DNA of 64,000 nucleotides from Mesorhizobium kowhaii (GTDB lineage: Bacteria > Pseudomonadota > Alphaproteobacteria > Rhizobiales > Rhizobiaceae): assembly GCF_003253745.1 (NCBI RefSeq), contig NZ_MZXV01000013.1:496001-560000 (forward strand). Reading direction: 5' to 3'. Shown in pieces: positions 8,647 through 17,039 of this stretch (positions are counted from its first letter, which is position 1; the number at the start of each line of letters is the position of its first letter). Made by a program: the position numbers and the translations under genes. A model generated the notes under the pieces. That model made no database searches. It worked only from the letters and a program-made list of their open reading frames with translations, and had not been told where the DNA came from.

Positions 8647-8656
8647 TTTTCGAAAA
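8647..8656. promoter_or_regulatory. TTTTCGAAAA palindrome upstream of the FAH gene
   Basis: A perfect 10-bp palindrome 62 bp upstream of the FAH gene start, in the 323-bp divergent gap 8585-8907 between FAH and the GntR gene. The rest of that gap shows only AT-rich promoter-like sequence. Confidence 0.5.
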
Positions 8657-8822
8657 TATGCAAGCTGCTGGCTGTGAGAGGCGATCGGAAATCTGGTCGC
8701 ATATCGGGTCGGAATGGCAATTCTCGCAGAATTTTTGGCTTTTCGGTGCGATCTTCATCAGAAAGCGGCGCTGCGGCGCTTAGCTGATGCGGCGCTCGGG
8801 ATTTTCATCGAAAGAATTGATA

Positions 8823-8832
8823 ATTTCGAAAT
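8823..8832. promoter_or_regulatory. ATTTCGAAAT palindrome upstream of gntR copy 1
   Basis: A perfect 10-bp palindrome 75 bp upstream of the GntR start codon, in the same divergent gap as the site at 8647. The position fits autoregulation. Confidence 0.5.
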
Positions 8833-8907
8833 AGTTGCTAGGGTGCGGCTTGGTCGCGTCGCCGCCCGGGCTGCCGAGACGGATGCAATGAGACGCGGAA
8901 CAACCAC

Positions 8908-9657
8908 GTGACAGAGACGAGCAGACGGAAAGGCGAAACCCGCGCCGGCGATGTCCTTCACCGCATGCGGCTGGACATTGTCGGTTGCGTGCTCGGGCCT
9001 GGAGAGAGACTGCGGTTCGAGGCGTTGCGGGATCGCTACGCGGTCAGCTTCTCGACCTTGCGCGAAGCCCTGTCCTGCCTCGTGGCGGAAGAACTGGTGC
9101 TGGCGCAAGGCCAGCGTGGCTTCATCGTCGCTCCCATATCCATAGATGACCTCAATGACCTTACCAATGTCCGGGTCCTCGTCGAACGGGAAGCGCTTCG
9201 GCGCGCCATGCTACGCGGTGACGATGCCTGGGAGGCGGCCATCATCGGGACCTTCCATCGCATGGAACGATTCCAGCAGCGCGTCGGCAACCAGTATTAT
9301 CTCGACGAGGAATGGTCGGCGATCCATGGCGCCTTCCATTTGTCGCTTGTCAGCGCATGCCAGTCGCCCAATCTTCTGCAGATACGCGAGAAACTGTTCG
9401 CGCGTGCCCATCGCTACCGGCGCATGTCCTCGCAGTTCCGGACGAGATGGCGCGAGAAGGACGTCGAACACAAGGCGATCATGGAGACTGTGGTCGCCCG
9501 CGACGAAGGCGAGGCGCTCGCTCTCATCGACCGGCACATCCGGGAAACGAGCGAAAACGTGATCGAACATGCAGGCCATTTGTTTGCGCCGTCCAACGCC
9601 GGGTGGCTGCTTGAGCGCGACGACAGCGGTCGCGTTTCGAATGAAGTTACGAAATAA
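8908..9657 (+). CDS. GntR-family (FCD/FadR type) transcriptional regulator, copy 1
   Basis: 249 aa from a GTG start. The N-terminal winged helix-turn-helix is around residues 14-75, with LRDRYAVSFSTLREALSCLVAEELV carrying the recognition helix. The C-terminal FCD domain includes an Asp and several His residues (HRMERF, AIHGAFHLSLV, VEHKAIME, DRHIRE) that usually coordinate a metal and bind organic acids. It is closely similar over its whole length to the GntR protein at 23695, so the two arose by duplication. It lies between the FAH gene (divergent) and the second MDR gene (same strand). TTTCGAAA palindromes flank it. Confidence 0.87.
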   Translation: MTETSRRKGETRAGDVLHRMRLDIVGCVLGPGERLRFEALRDRYAVSFSTLREALSCLVAEELVLAQGQRGFIVAPISIDDLNDLTNVRVLVEREALRRAMLRGDDAWEAAIIGTFHRMERFQQRVGNQYYLDEEWSAIHGAFHLSLVSACQSPNLLQIREKLFARAHRYRRMSSQFRTRWREKDVEHKAIMETVVARDEGEALALIDRHIRETSENVIEHAGHLFAPSNAGWLLERDDSGRVSNEVTK

Positions 9658-9674
9658 GCTTGATATTTCGAAAA
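9647..9674. promoter_or_regulatory. Inverted repeat TTACGAAAT-N9-ATTTCGAAA upstream of MDR copy 2
   Basis: Arms TTACGAAAT (9647-9655) and ATTTCGAAA (9665-9673) pair with one mismatch around a 9-nt centre that contains AAGCTT. The right arm is part of the palindrome ATTTCGAAAA (9665-9674). The left arm overlaps the gntR stop codon. The site lies about 95 bp upstream of the MDR start and is the most extended version of the TTTCGAAA motif in the window. Confidence 0.55.
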
Positions 9675-9769
9675 AACTGTGCGACCACCGAGATGAACTC
9701 GGGAGGAGGCTCATTTGCGTGCCGAAAAGCTCGGCGTGCACTGGGTTGGAACGAAAGGGAGGTATCCAC

Positions 9770-10891
9770 GTGACCGCAATTCCGGCGACGATGAAGGCTG
9801 CGCGCATGCATGAAGTGGGCGGCCAGCTCAAGATCGAAGAGGTGCCGCTTCCCAGACTTGGCTCGATGGACGTTCTCGTTCGGGTCTGCTCGTGCGGGAT
9901 CGTTCCGAACCTGGCCAACATCCTGGCGATGTGGCCGACCTGGTTTCCCCACATGCCGCAGCCGCCGCTGCCAGCGATCTTCGGCCTCGACCCGGCCGGC
10001 GAGATCGCGGCGGTGGGCAGCCAGGTCCATAATCTGAAGCCCGGCGATCGCGTCTATGTCAATCCGGGGCGCTCCTGCGGCAGCTGCCGCCATTGCCGGC
10101 GCGGCGACACGATCTCTTGCCGCCACTATGCCTTCCAGGGCTATTTCGGCTTCAGTCACGACGCCCTGCAGACATTCCAAGACTACCCGGTCGGCGGCAT
10201 TTCCGAGTACATGGCGGCGCCGGCATCAGCGATCGTGTCGCTTCCCGACAACATGAGTTTCGACCAGGCGGCAAGGCTCGGCTACATGGGTACCGGCTAT
10301 TCCGCTCTGAAGAAGGCGCAGGTCGGCCCCGGCGACACAATTCTTGTCAACGGCATCTCCGGCACGCTCGGCATAGCGATCGCGGTCTTCGGTCCGTCCT
10401 TCGGGGTCAAGAAGATTCTCGGCACCGGTCGCGACAGGAAGCTGCTGAAGGAGATCGAAGCGCTTGCCCCCGGCATCATCGAGACGCATTCGCTGGAGGA
10501 CGGAATGCCCGACGAATGGGCCCGTTCCAGGACGGCGCACGGCGAGGGGGTCGACGCCTTCATCGATTGCAACGGTCCCGGCACGTCGCACGAGCCGTTC
10601 CTGGCGGGCCTCAAGGCGCTGCGCCGCGGCGGTATCGCCGTCGACATTGGGGCCGTCATGGGCGCGGTTTCCATCGACGTGCACACGATGATGGATCGCA
10701 ATCAGCGGCTCATCGGTTCCGCATGGCTGACGACCTCGGAGGGCCAGGAAATGGCTGACCTCGTCGGGATCGGCAAGGTCAACCTGGGTCTCCTGGAGAC
10801 CCATGCGACGCCGATGGACATGGTCAACGAGGCCATTTCGGGCATCGCCGTGCGTCATGGCGGCTTCTCGAATTTCGTGATCCATCCGTAG
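9770..10891 (+). CDS. Medium-chain (MDR) alcohol dehydrogenase-like protein, copy 2
   Basis: 373 aa from a GTG that follows AGGGAGG with good spacing; the open frame upstream overlaps gntR and is not coding. Structural-zinc cysteines are C103, C106, C109 and C117 (GRSCGSCRHCRRGDTISC). As in copy 1 at 2242, the catalytic GHE is replaced by FGLDPAG (residues 71-77). The Rossmann region reads DTILVNGISGTLGIAIAVF, also shared with copy 1 in pattern. The two genes are likely a duplicated pair acting on similar compounds in the same pathway but under different regulators: the TTTCGAAA site here, the GATACC site near copy 1. Confidence 0.8.
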   Translation: MTAIPATMKAARMHEVGGQLKIEEVPLPRLGSMDVLVRVCSCGIVPNLANILAMWPTWFPHMPQPPLPAIFGLDPAGEIAAVGSQVHNLKPGDRVYVNPGRSCGSCRHCRRGDTISCRHYAFQGYFGFSHDALQTFQDYPVGGISEYMAAPASAIVSLPDNMSFDQAARLGYMGTGYSALKKAQVGPGDTILVNGISGTLGIAIAVFGPSFGVKKILGTGRDRKLLKEIEALAPGIIETHSLEDGMPDEWARSRTAHGEGVDAFIDCNGPGTSHEPFLAGLKALRRGGIAVDIGAVMGAVSIDVHTMMDRNQRLIGSAWLTTSEGQEMADLVGIGKVNLGLLETHATPMDMVNEAISGIAVRHGGFSNFVIHP

Positions 10892-10912
10892 TTGTATGCG
10901 ATAGGGTATGCT

Positions 10913-10928
10913 GATACCAATTGGTATC
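10913..10928 (+). promoter_or_regulatory. Perfect palindromic operator GATACCAATTGGTATC (site C), upstream of the cupin gene
   Basis: A 16-bp perfect palindrome centred on AATT, 26 bp before the cupin start codon. A weak -35 candidate TTGTAT begins at 10892. It is the best match to the GATACC-N4-GGTATC consensus in the window. The GGGAGGA ribosome site of the cupin gene follows shortly after. Confidence 0.75.
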
Positions 10929-10954
10929 TGAGTTATTCCTTGGGAGGATAAGAC

Positions 10955-11497
10955 ATGAGCACTCGCCGCGTCGTCACCGGAAAGAACGCCGCAGGAAAAT
11001 CGATATTCATCAGCGACGGCGCCTCGCCGCGCGAGATGGCGCTGCGGCACACGCCCGGTTTCGTTTCTTCCCCGCAGTGGAAGGTCGACGGGACGCCGGA
11101 TCTGGCCAAACCGGGCGGTGCCGATCCGATGGCGAGCGACAGCACGATGCTCGCTTCGGTCGGAGGCTCGGTGTTCTGGATGATCACCTTTCCGCCGGAC
11201 AGTGTGATGATGTCGCCCGACTGGAAGCCTGAGCTGGCGGGTCCGGAGCATCTGAAGGCCGCGCCCGGCATCGCCGAGTGCTTCGAGATGGACAGTCCCG
11301 GCATGCACCAGACGCCGACGGTCGACTACGTGACCGTCGTCAAGGGCCGGCTTGTCCTCGAGCTCGACGACGGCAAGACCGTTGAGTTGAAGCAGGGCGA
11401 TACGGTCGTGCAGCAGGGCGCGCGTCATGCCTGGCGCAATCCCTTCGACGAGCCGGTGACGGTTTCGGTCGTCATGCTCGGTGCGACTGCGGACTAG
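10955..11497 (+). CDS. Cupin-domain protein
   Basis: 180 aa. The cupin barrel is in the C-terminal half: MHQTPTVDYVTVVKGRLVLE (about residues 116-135) supplies a His and the conserved G, and GDTVVQQGARHAWRNP (about 148-163) is cupin motif 2 with its His. The N-terminal 100 residues form an additional beta-rich part. Such proteins may be metal-dependent dioxygenases, isomerases or ligand sensors; sequence alone does not decide. It is alone between the MDR gene and the convergent LysR gene and has its own perfect GATACC operator, so it belongs to the putative TetR regulon. Confidence 0.8.
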   Translation: MSTRRVVTGKNAAGKSIFISDGASPREMALRHTPGFVSSPQWKVDGTPDLAKPGGADPMASDSTMLASVGGSVFWMITFPPDSVMMSPDWKPELAGPEHLKAAPGIAECFEMDSPGMHQTPTVDYVTVVKGRLVLELDDGKTVELKQGDTVVQQGARHAWRNPFDEPVTVSVVMLGATAD

Positions 11498-11561
11498 GCC
11501 GCGTCGCATACCCGCTCACCGGCACTCGATTGGGCGGCGCCGACTTTTTCTCTCTCCGGGC

Positions 11562-12518
11562 CTACTGTCGGCCCGGTAAGTGGTCGCCTCTTCCTGCCTC
11601 GTGCGCGTCCCCGCCGCCGAGGTTTTTCTCGGCGACCTCTGCCAGTATCTGGCGGGCCCAGCGGTGCAGGCCGGAGTGGTGTGTACGCTCGGTCCAGTAG
11701 ATGTCGACCTGGATGAAGACGTCCATCGGGAAAGGGCGCAAAGCGAGCTTGTCCGACAGGCGACGCGCCAGCCGATACGGGATTGTCGCCACCAGCTCCG
11801 AGCCGGGAATAAGCCGCTCCAATATGTCGTGGCTCGACACGGTGACCTCCGGCTGCATCTCGATGCCCTTTGCGCGCAGCGCGGCGAAATAGAGGGCCTC
11901 CCAGCGTCCGTTATGCGTGACCGCGACATGCCGCGAGGCGCAGTAGCGGTCGAGCGTCAGCGTTCCCCGCGCCAGCGGGTGCGCCGGGTCCATGACGCAG
12001 GCGTAGTGATCAGTGAACAGTTTCCTGCGGTAGTAGATGTCGCCGAGGATCGCGACCGGTCCAAGCACGATGTCGCACGTGTTCTGCTTCAACTGCTGCT
12101 TGCCGTCGACAGCGGATTCGAAGATGTGGATCGTCGCTTTCGGCGCCTCCTTCTGCGCCCTGCGCACGAAGTCGGGAATGACGAACATGCGCTCGTGGTG
12201 GTTACAGGAGACCGTCACGCTTCCCTCGGCCGTGGCTGGGTCAAAACCCGACGGCGAAGAAAGCGCGGCCATCTGCTCAAGGATGCCGCGCGCCTGCTGG
12301 GCGAGCTGTTCGCCTTTGTCGGTTGCCACGATCGAATTGCCCTGGCGGACGAACAGCGGATCGTTGAAGGCCTTTCGCAGCCTTTTGATAGCGTAGCTTA
12401 TGGTGGACTGGTTGACGCCGAGAAGTTGCGAGGCGTCGGAAAACGAGGCGCGGTCCTGCACGGCGACAAGCGTCTGCAGCGTGGCGAGGTCTACACTGGC
12501 AAGTTCGTCGGAGAGCAT
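11562..12518 (-). CDS. LysR-family transcriptional regulator, divergent from the P450 operon
   Basis: 318 aa from the ATG at 12518, which has a GGAGGT ribosome site at ideal spacing. The N-terminal LysR helix-turn-helix is visible (LATLQTLVAVQDRASFSDASQLLGVNQSTISYAIKRLRKAF, residues 10-50), followed by the periplasmic-binding-protein-like effector domain. It is divergent from the cytochrome P450 gene at 12620 with a 101-bp gap, the classic layout for a LysR activator of the adjacent operon. The effector is probably the P450 substrate or product. The C-terminal 20 residues are rich in Gly/His/Arg and may be poorly conserved. Confidence 0.87.
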   Translation of the reverse strand: MLSDELASVDLATLQTLVAVQDRASFSDASQLLGVNQSTISYAIKRLRKAFNDPLFVRQGNSIVATDKGEQLAQQARGILEQMAALSSPSGFDPATAEGSVTVSCNHHERMFVIPDFVRRAQKEAPKATIHIFESAVDGKQQLKQNTCDIVLGPVAILGDIYYRRKLFTDHYACVMDPAHPLARGTLTLDRYCASRHVAVTHNGRWEALYFAALRAKGIEMQPEVTVSSHDILERLIPGSELVATIPYRLARRLSDKLALRPFPMDVFIQVDIYWTERTHHSGLHRWARQILAEVAEKNLGGGDAHEAGRGDHLPGRQ

Positions 12519-12619
12519 GACCTTCACCTCCATGCAAATTTTCGATGACATCTATTTAACCCATCGCATTGCTGAATACACGTCGATTTCGTACCTCGTC
12601 TGCCGACAGGGAGGAAATC

Positions 12620-13801
12620 ATGAGCGAAGCCGTGAAAGTGGTCGACGACGTTGCGTTCGAAGAGCTGCTTGCCAATCCGTATCCGGTCTTCAAGCGCGTC
12701 CGCGACCTCGGGCCCGTCGTCAAGGTCGAGGCGGCCAACATCATGATGGTCACGCGCTTCGACGACATCATGGCCATCGAACGCGACCCCGAGACGTTTT
12801 CCTCCATCAATCCGCAGTCGCTGCTGAACACAGTGATCGGGCCGAATTTGATGCGCAAGGACGGCGATGACCATGCCCGCGAAAGGGTGGCGATGGATCC
12901 GAGCCTGCGGCCTGGCGTCGTCAAGCGGTGCTGGGCCGATTCCATGCGCGCCATTTGCGACGATGTCATCTCGCAGATCGAGCACAAGGGCGAGGCCGAA
13001 CTTTTCGAGGAACTCGCCGCGCCGATCGCGGCACGCGCGCTGGCCGACATATTGGGTTTCGACGGCGTCGACTGGCAGACGATGGCGCTGTGGTCGCAGT
13101 CGCTGATCGACGGTTCCGGCAACTACTCGCACAACCCGGAGATCGCGCGAAAGGCGAGGGAGGCTGCCAGCGGCGTCGAGAGCGCCGTCGACAGGATGCT
13201 TCCCCATCATCGGGACAATCCAAATCCTTCGATGCTGTCATCGATGCTTCAGGCCGATCCTGCGCAGACGGTCGAGCAGATCTACGCCAACATCAAGGTC
13301 GCGATCGGGGGCGGGCTGAACGAGACCCGGGACTCGATCCTTACGCTGATCCTGGGCCTGCTGCAGAACCCGGACCAGTTCGCTCGCGTTCGCGCCGAGC
13401 CTTCTCTCTGGGGGCAGGCTTTCGAAGAAGCGGTGCGCTGGATTTCGCCGATCGGCATGTATCCTCGCCGCTTGACCCGCGACGTCGAGATCTCGGGCAC
13501 GCTAGTCCGCAAGGGCGAGCAGGTGGGTCTATGCGTCGGCGCCGCCAATCACGACGACCGCCGTTTCAGCGATCCGGAGAAGTTCGATGTCTTCCGGGAA
13601 AAGAAGTCCCACCTGGCGTTCGGCGCCGGTTCGCATTTCTGCGCCGGCACGTGGGTGTCGCGCGCGCTGGTGAGCCAGATCGCCGTGCCGATGGTGTTCG
13701 AGCGGCTGCACAATCTCCGGCTCAAGGATCCGGAACTCGTCCGCGTCCGGGGCTGGGTGTTTCGTGGCCCCACGCACATGCCTGTTGTCTGGGACGCTTG
13801 A
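12620..13801 (+). CDS. Cytochrome P450 (soluble bacterial class I)
   Basis: 393 aa; the ATG follows AGGGAGGAA. The haem-ligand motif is FGAGSHFCAG with Cys341, the ExxR pair is E270/R273, and the I-helix reads AIGGGLNETRD (residues 228-238), with Glu replacing the more usual acidic Asp before Thr. No membrane anchor is present. It is the first gene of an operon with a 2Fe-2S ferredoxin and a FAD reductase, giving a complete three-component class I monooxygenase. The nearby glutathione-formaldehyde genes and O-demethylase suggest it removes a methyl group from an aromatic methyl ether, releasing formaldehyde; this is inference. Confidence 0.9.
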   Translation: MSEAVKVVDDVAFEELLANPYPVFKRVRDLGPVVKVEAANIMMVTRFDDIMAIERDPETFSSINPQSLLNTVIGPNLMRKDGDDHARERVAMDPSLRPGVVKRCWADSMRAICDDVISQIEHKGEAELFEELAAPIAARALADILGFDGVDWQTMALWSQSLIDGSGNYSHNPEIARKAREAASGVESAVDRMLPHHRDNPNPSMLSSMLQADPAQTVEQIYANIKVAIGGGLNETRDSILTLILGLLQNPDQFARVRAEPSLWGQAFEEAVRWISPIGMYPRRLTRDVEISGTLVRKGEQVGLCVGAANHDDRRFSDPEKFDVFREKKSHLAFGAGSHFCAGTWVSRALVSQIAVPMVFERLHNLRLKDPELVRVRGWVFRGPTHMPVVWDA

Positions 13802-13812
13802 GGGAGAGAGCC

Positions 13813-14130
13813 ATGCCAACGATCAGGTTCCTTTCCGCGGACGGCACGGAGTTCGCCGTTGAGGCCCAGAACGGCCGCACCTTGATGGAAACCGCGCTTG
13901 AAAACAGCGTTCCCGGCATCATCGCCGAATGCAACGGCTCGGCGGCCTGCGCCACATGCCATGTTGTGCTTCCCGAGGAAATCATGTTGGCGCTCGGACC
14001 CATCAGCGAGCATGAAAACGACATGCTGGACTTCGCCGAAGCGCCGCGCGAATCCGGAAGCCGGCTGAGCTGCCAGGTCAAGGTCAGCGATGCGCTGGAC
14101 AATATTTCCGTCCGCGTTCCGGCCGCCTAG
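13813..14130 (+). CDS. 2Fe-2S ferredoxin (adrenodoxin/putidaredoxin type)
   Basis: 105 aa. The four cluster ligands are C40, C46, C49 and C87, with the spacing C-x5-C-x2-C...C of putidaredoxin-type ferredoxins. The AECNGSAACATCHV stretch is characteristic. It is 11 bp downstream of the P450 gene with its own GGGAGAG ribosome site, and 15 bp upstream of the reductase gene. Its role is to pass electrons from the FAD reductase to the P450 in the cytoplasm. Confidence 0.92.
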   Translation: MPTIRFLSADGTEFAVEAQNGRTLMETALENSVPGIIAECNGSAACATCHVVLPEEIMLALGPISEHENDMLDFAEAPRESGSRLSCQVKVSDALDNISVRVPAA

Positions 14131-14145
14131 CGGTTGAGGCTGACC

Positions 14146-15408
14146 ATGTCCCTTCACGCCGATCATCCCGCCGCGGCCGAGCCTGGCAACGAAACCAGGA
14201 TCGTCATCGTTGGCGCCGGACAGGCCGGCCTGTCGACGGCAGAGAAGCTGCGGGCGAACGGCTTCGCGGGATCGATCACCCTGATCGGGGAAGAGCCGGA
14301 TGCTCCCTACCAGCGTCCGCCGTTGTCGAAGGCCTATCTTCTGGGCGAACTTGAACGCGACCGGCTGAAGCTGAAAGCGGAGGACTGGTACGCAAAGAAC
14401 CGGATCGCGTTGCGACTGGGAGCGCGCGTCGCATCCATCGACCGCGCCCGGCGGTGCGTATGTCTCGCCGATGGTGGCATGCTTGCCTACGATCGTCTGG
14501 TGCTCGCAACCGGAGCGACCGCCCGAAAGTTGCCGCAGGCGATTGCGCGCGGTCTTGCGGGTATCTTCACCATCCGAACGCTCGCCGACATCGATGGGTT
14601 GCGGCCGGCGCTTGAAAAGCAAGGCAAGCTCCTTGTCATCGGCGGCGGATATATCGGGCTCGAGATCGCCGCCGTCGCACGCGGGCTCGGCATGACGGTG
14701 GATGTGGTGGAAGCCGCCGATCGCCCGCTCGCGCGCGTGGCCTCGGCGCAAACCGCCACAGCGGTCGAGGCGCTCCACCGCTCCAGGGGCGTGGCGTTTC
14801 ATCTCGGCAAATCGGTGAGCGAGTTGCTGGGCGCAGACCGGGTTGGCGGCGCCAGGCTCAGCGATGGCACGATCGTCACCGCCGACGTTGTCGTGGCGGG
14901 GATCGGCGGTATGCCGGAAACGGCGCTGGCGGCTGAGGCGGGTCTCGCAGTCGACAACGGCATCGCCGCCGACGCTTACGGGCGCACGGACGACCCGTTC
15001 ATCTGGGCCGCAGGCGATTGCGCCAATTTTTCCTTGCCCGGAGGCAGGCTGCGGATGGAGAGCGTCGGCAACGCGATCGACAGCGCCGACCTGGTCGCCC
15101 GCAACATCATGGGCGCGCGCCAGCCCTACAGACCAAAGCCGTGGTTCTGGTCGGATCAGTTCGATCTCAAGCTGCAGATCGCCGGCCTGTCCCGGCCGGA
15201 CGATACGGTGGTTGTCAGGCAGGGGGCGGGACCGGGACGGTCGCACTGGTACTACCGCGAAGGGCAGCTTGTCGCGGTCGATGGGCTGAATGCGCCGCGT
15301 GACTATCTGATCGGCAAGCGCCTCCTTGCCATGTCGGCCAGCCCCGATCCCGCTCAGGTCGCGGATCCGGTGCTGGCACTCGAGGCTCTGGCGAGCACTT
15401 CGAAATGA
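14146..15408 (+). CDS. FAD/NAD(P)H-dependent ferredoxin reductase
   Basis: 420 aa from the ATG at 14146 (GAGG 7 nt upstream); a TTG at 14134 is a less likely start. It belongs to the putidaredoxin reductase/rubredoxin reductase family. The FAD-binding IVIVGAGQAGLSTAEKLR is at about residues 19-36, the NAD-binding LLVIGGGYIGLEIA in the middle, and the FAD-contact IWAAGDCANF in the last third. It completes the electron chain NADH to FAD to 2Fe-2S to P450 with the two genes before it. The operon ends here; a 362-bp regulatory gap follows. Confidence 0.92.
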   Translation: MSLHADHPAAAEPGNETRIVIVGAGQAGLSTAEKLRANGFAGSITLIGEEPDAPYQRPPLSKAYLLGELERDRLKLKAEDWYAKNRIALRLGARVASIDRARRCVCLADGGMLAYDRLVLATGATARKLPQAIARGLAGIFTIRTLADIDGLRPALEKQGKLLVIGGGYIGLEIAAVARGLGMTVDVVEAADRPLARVASAQTATAVEALHRSRGVAFHLGKSVSELLGADRVGGARLSDGTIVTADVVVAGIGGMPETALAAEAGLAVDNGIAADAYGRTDDPFIWAAGDCANFSLPGGRLRMESVGNAIDSADLVARNIMGARQPYRPKPWFWSDQFDLKLQIAGLSRPDDTVVVRQGAGPGRSHWYYREGQLVAVDGLNAPRDYLIGKRLLAMSASPDPAQVADPVLALEALASTSK

Positions 15409-15485
15409 GGCTGCGCCCGGGCGGGGCGGCGGCATTCCATCCGCCTGAGGCAGACAAGTGGGACGAACCGGCGGACTTCTCGGCA

Positions 15486-15523
15486 TTGACATTCTAAAGC
15501 GTATCTGCATACTATAAAGTATC
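15486..15523 (+). promoter_or_regulatory. Predicted promoter with GATACC-type operator (site D), upstream of the liv operon
   Basis: A perfect TTGACA (15486-15491) is followed after 16 nt by CATACTATAAAGTATC (15508-15523). This matches the GATACC operator consensus with the first base changed and arms ATACT/AGTAT. A -10 candidate TACTAT at 15510 lies inside the palindrome. The geometry equals that of sites A, E and F. The rest of the gap 15409-15770 is AT-rich and contains TTACGAAAT at 15650-15658, a half-site of the second motif, so the transporter may answer to both regulators. The ABC operon starts at 15771, leaving a leader of roughly 240 nt. Confidence 0.7.
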
Positions 15524-15770
15524 TTAAATGATGCAGTGCGGGACCGGTTTTCCGCAGTGCGGCCAAATCAGCATCGTTCGGGGCCAACGTCGGCACCCGG
15601 GCCGACTGGGAATATCGTCACTAAGAGAAAATAACGAAAATATGTAAGTTTACGAAATTTGCTGGATCATCGGAGGAAAATGACCTAAGCAATTACGCTA
15701 GGGGATCGGTCGACCAACTCGCTGGGAGGCGAGGGGAGGCCAAAAACAACCAGAACTGGGAGGAATTTCG

Positions 15771-16979
15771 ATGTTGCGACGCAGTTTCAACGTACTCATG
15801 CTTTCGGCGGCCTTGGCGGCCGGCACGTTCAGCGCGGCCTTTGCGCAGGACCCGGTCAGAATCGGTGTCAGCGCATCCAAGACCGGTCCGCTTGCGGGCG
15901 GCGCGTCAGGTGTGCTTTGGCCGAACATCAAGCTGTGGGCCGAGAAGGTGAACAAGGCCGGTGGCCTTAAGGTCGGCGATCAGATGCGGCCGATCGAGAT
16001 CGTCGAATATGACGACAAGTCGTCGCCGGAAGAGGCGGTCAAGAACATCCAGCGTCTTGCCACCCAGGACCAGGTCGATCTGATCATTCCGCCCTATTCG
16101 ACAGGCCTCAATCTCGCAACCGCTCCGCTGATCGCGAAGTATGGCTACCCTCAGGTCGTCTCCACCGGCAATGCCAACGATCTCGACCAATTCGTCAAGC
16201 GCTGGCCGAACACCTTTTGGCTGCTCGGCCCGGCGCAGGGCATCGCCGACGGCATCGTCGGCACGCTCAAGGATCTGCGCGACGCCGGCAAGATCGGCAA
16301 CCGCGTCGCGGTGGTCAACGTTTCCGATGCCTTCGGCCTCGAGATGATCAAGACCGGCAAGCCCGCGCTCAAGCAGGCCGGCTTCGATATCGTCTATGAG
16401 ACCTCCTATCCGCTCGGCAATCAGGACGTCGCTCCGGTGATCGCCAGCGCCAAGGCGGCCAATCCCGACGCCTTCATCGCCTATTCCTATCCGCCGGACA
16501 CCTTCGCTCTCACCGAGCAGGCGCAGTTGCAGAAGCTCGACGTCAAGGCGTTCTTCGTCAGTGTCGGCGGCAATCTCGACGGATACGGAAAGCGCTTTGG
16601 TGCCGCAGCCAACGGCGTCCTGATCATGGGCGGCGTCAATGCGAGCGACCCCGTCTTCCAGGCCTATCGCAAGGAGCACCTCGCTGTGACCGGTCAGGAA
16701 GCCGACTGGTGGGCGAGCCCGGTGGCTTATGCCAGCCTGGAGATCCTGCAGCAGGCCGTCGAGCACGTCGGCAGCCTGGACAAGCAAGCGCTCAACAAGG
16801 AAATCCAGTCGGGCACCTTCAAGACCGTCATCGGCGATATCCACTTCGAGAACAACATCAACAACAACAACTGGACGGTGGGTCAGTGGAGCGATGGCGT
16901 CGTGCATGGCGTCAGGGCGACCGGTAACATCCAGGGTGCGCAGCCGCCGGTGCTCAAACCCGCCTGGCCCAGCAACTGA
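15771..16979 (+). CDS. LIV-type ABC transporter, periplasmic substrate-binding protein
   Basis: 402 aa. A signal peptide with a basic start, hydrophobic core and an AFA cleavage site ends at about residue 25. The mature part has the type I periplasmic binding protein fold used by branched-chain amino acid and aromatic acid transporters (VRIGVSASKTGPLAGGASG at the start, YDDKSSPEEAVKNIQRL, and PPYSTGLNLATAPLIAKYG). In this catabolic setting, and with the putative TetR operator upstream, it more likely binds an aromatic carboxylate than leucine. It is followed by a stem-loop and then the permease and ATPase genes. Confidence 0.88.
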   Translation: MLRRSFNVLMLSAALAAGTFSAAFAQDPVRIGVSASKTGPLAGGASGVLWPNIKLWAEKVNKAGGLKVGDQMRPIEIVEYDDKSSPEEAVKNIQRLATQDQVDLIIPPYSTGLNLATAPLIAKYGYPQVVSTGNANDLDQFVKRWPNTFWLLGPAQGIADGIVGTLKDLRDAGKIGNRVAVVNVSDAFGLEMIKTGKPALKQAGFDIVYETSYPLGNQDVAPVIASAKAANPDAFIAYSYPPDTFALTEQAQLQKLDVKAFFVSVGGNLDGYGKRFGAAANGVLIMGGVNASDPVFQAYRKEHLAVTGQEADWWASPVAYASLEILQQAVEHVGSLDKQALNKEIQSGTFKTVIGDIHFENNINNNNWTVGQWSDGVVHGVRATGNIQGAQPPVLKPAWPSN

Positions 16980-16994
16980 TCCGATCCTCCCGGC

Positions 16995-17021
16995 GGCCTG
17001 GCGTCCTCTTGACGCCGGGCC
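16995..17021 (+). terminator. Intercistronic stem-loop between binding protein and permease genes
   Basis: GGCGTC-CTCTT-GACGCC at 17000-17016 extends outward to an 11-bp stem with one G-U pair (16995-17021). There is no U-tract, so it probably does not terminate strongly. Such hairpins after binding-protein genes usually stabilise upstream mRNA or attenuate permease expression. A similar hairpin occurs in the second transporter at 39180. Confidence 0.55.
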
Positions 17022-17039
17022 CGTGACTGCGAGAGTACA

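Noticed and set aside
13549..15510. A 653-codon open frame on the minus strand opposite the P450/ferredoxin/reductase genes
   Set aside because: It lies antisense to three well-conserved genes and has the Arg/Asp/Gly-rich, low-complexity composition of shadow frames in GC-rich DNA. No family similarity is visible.
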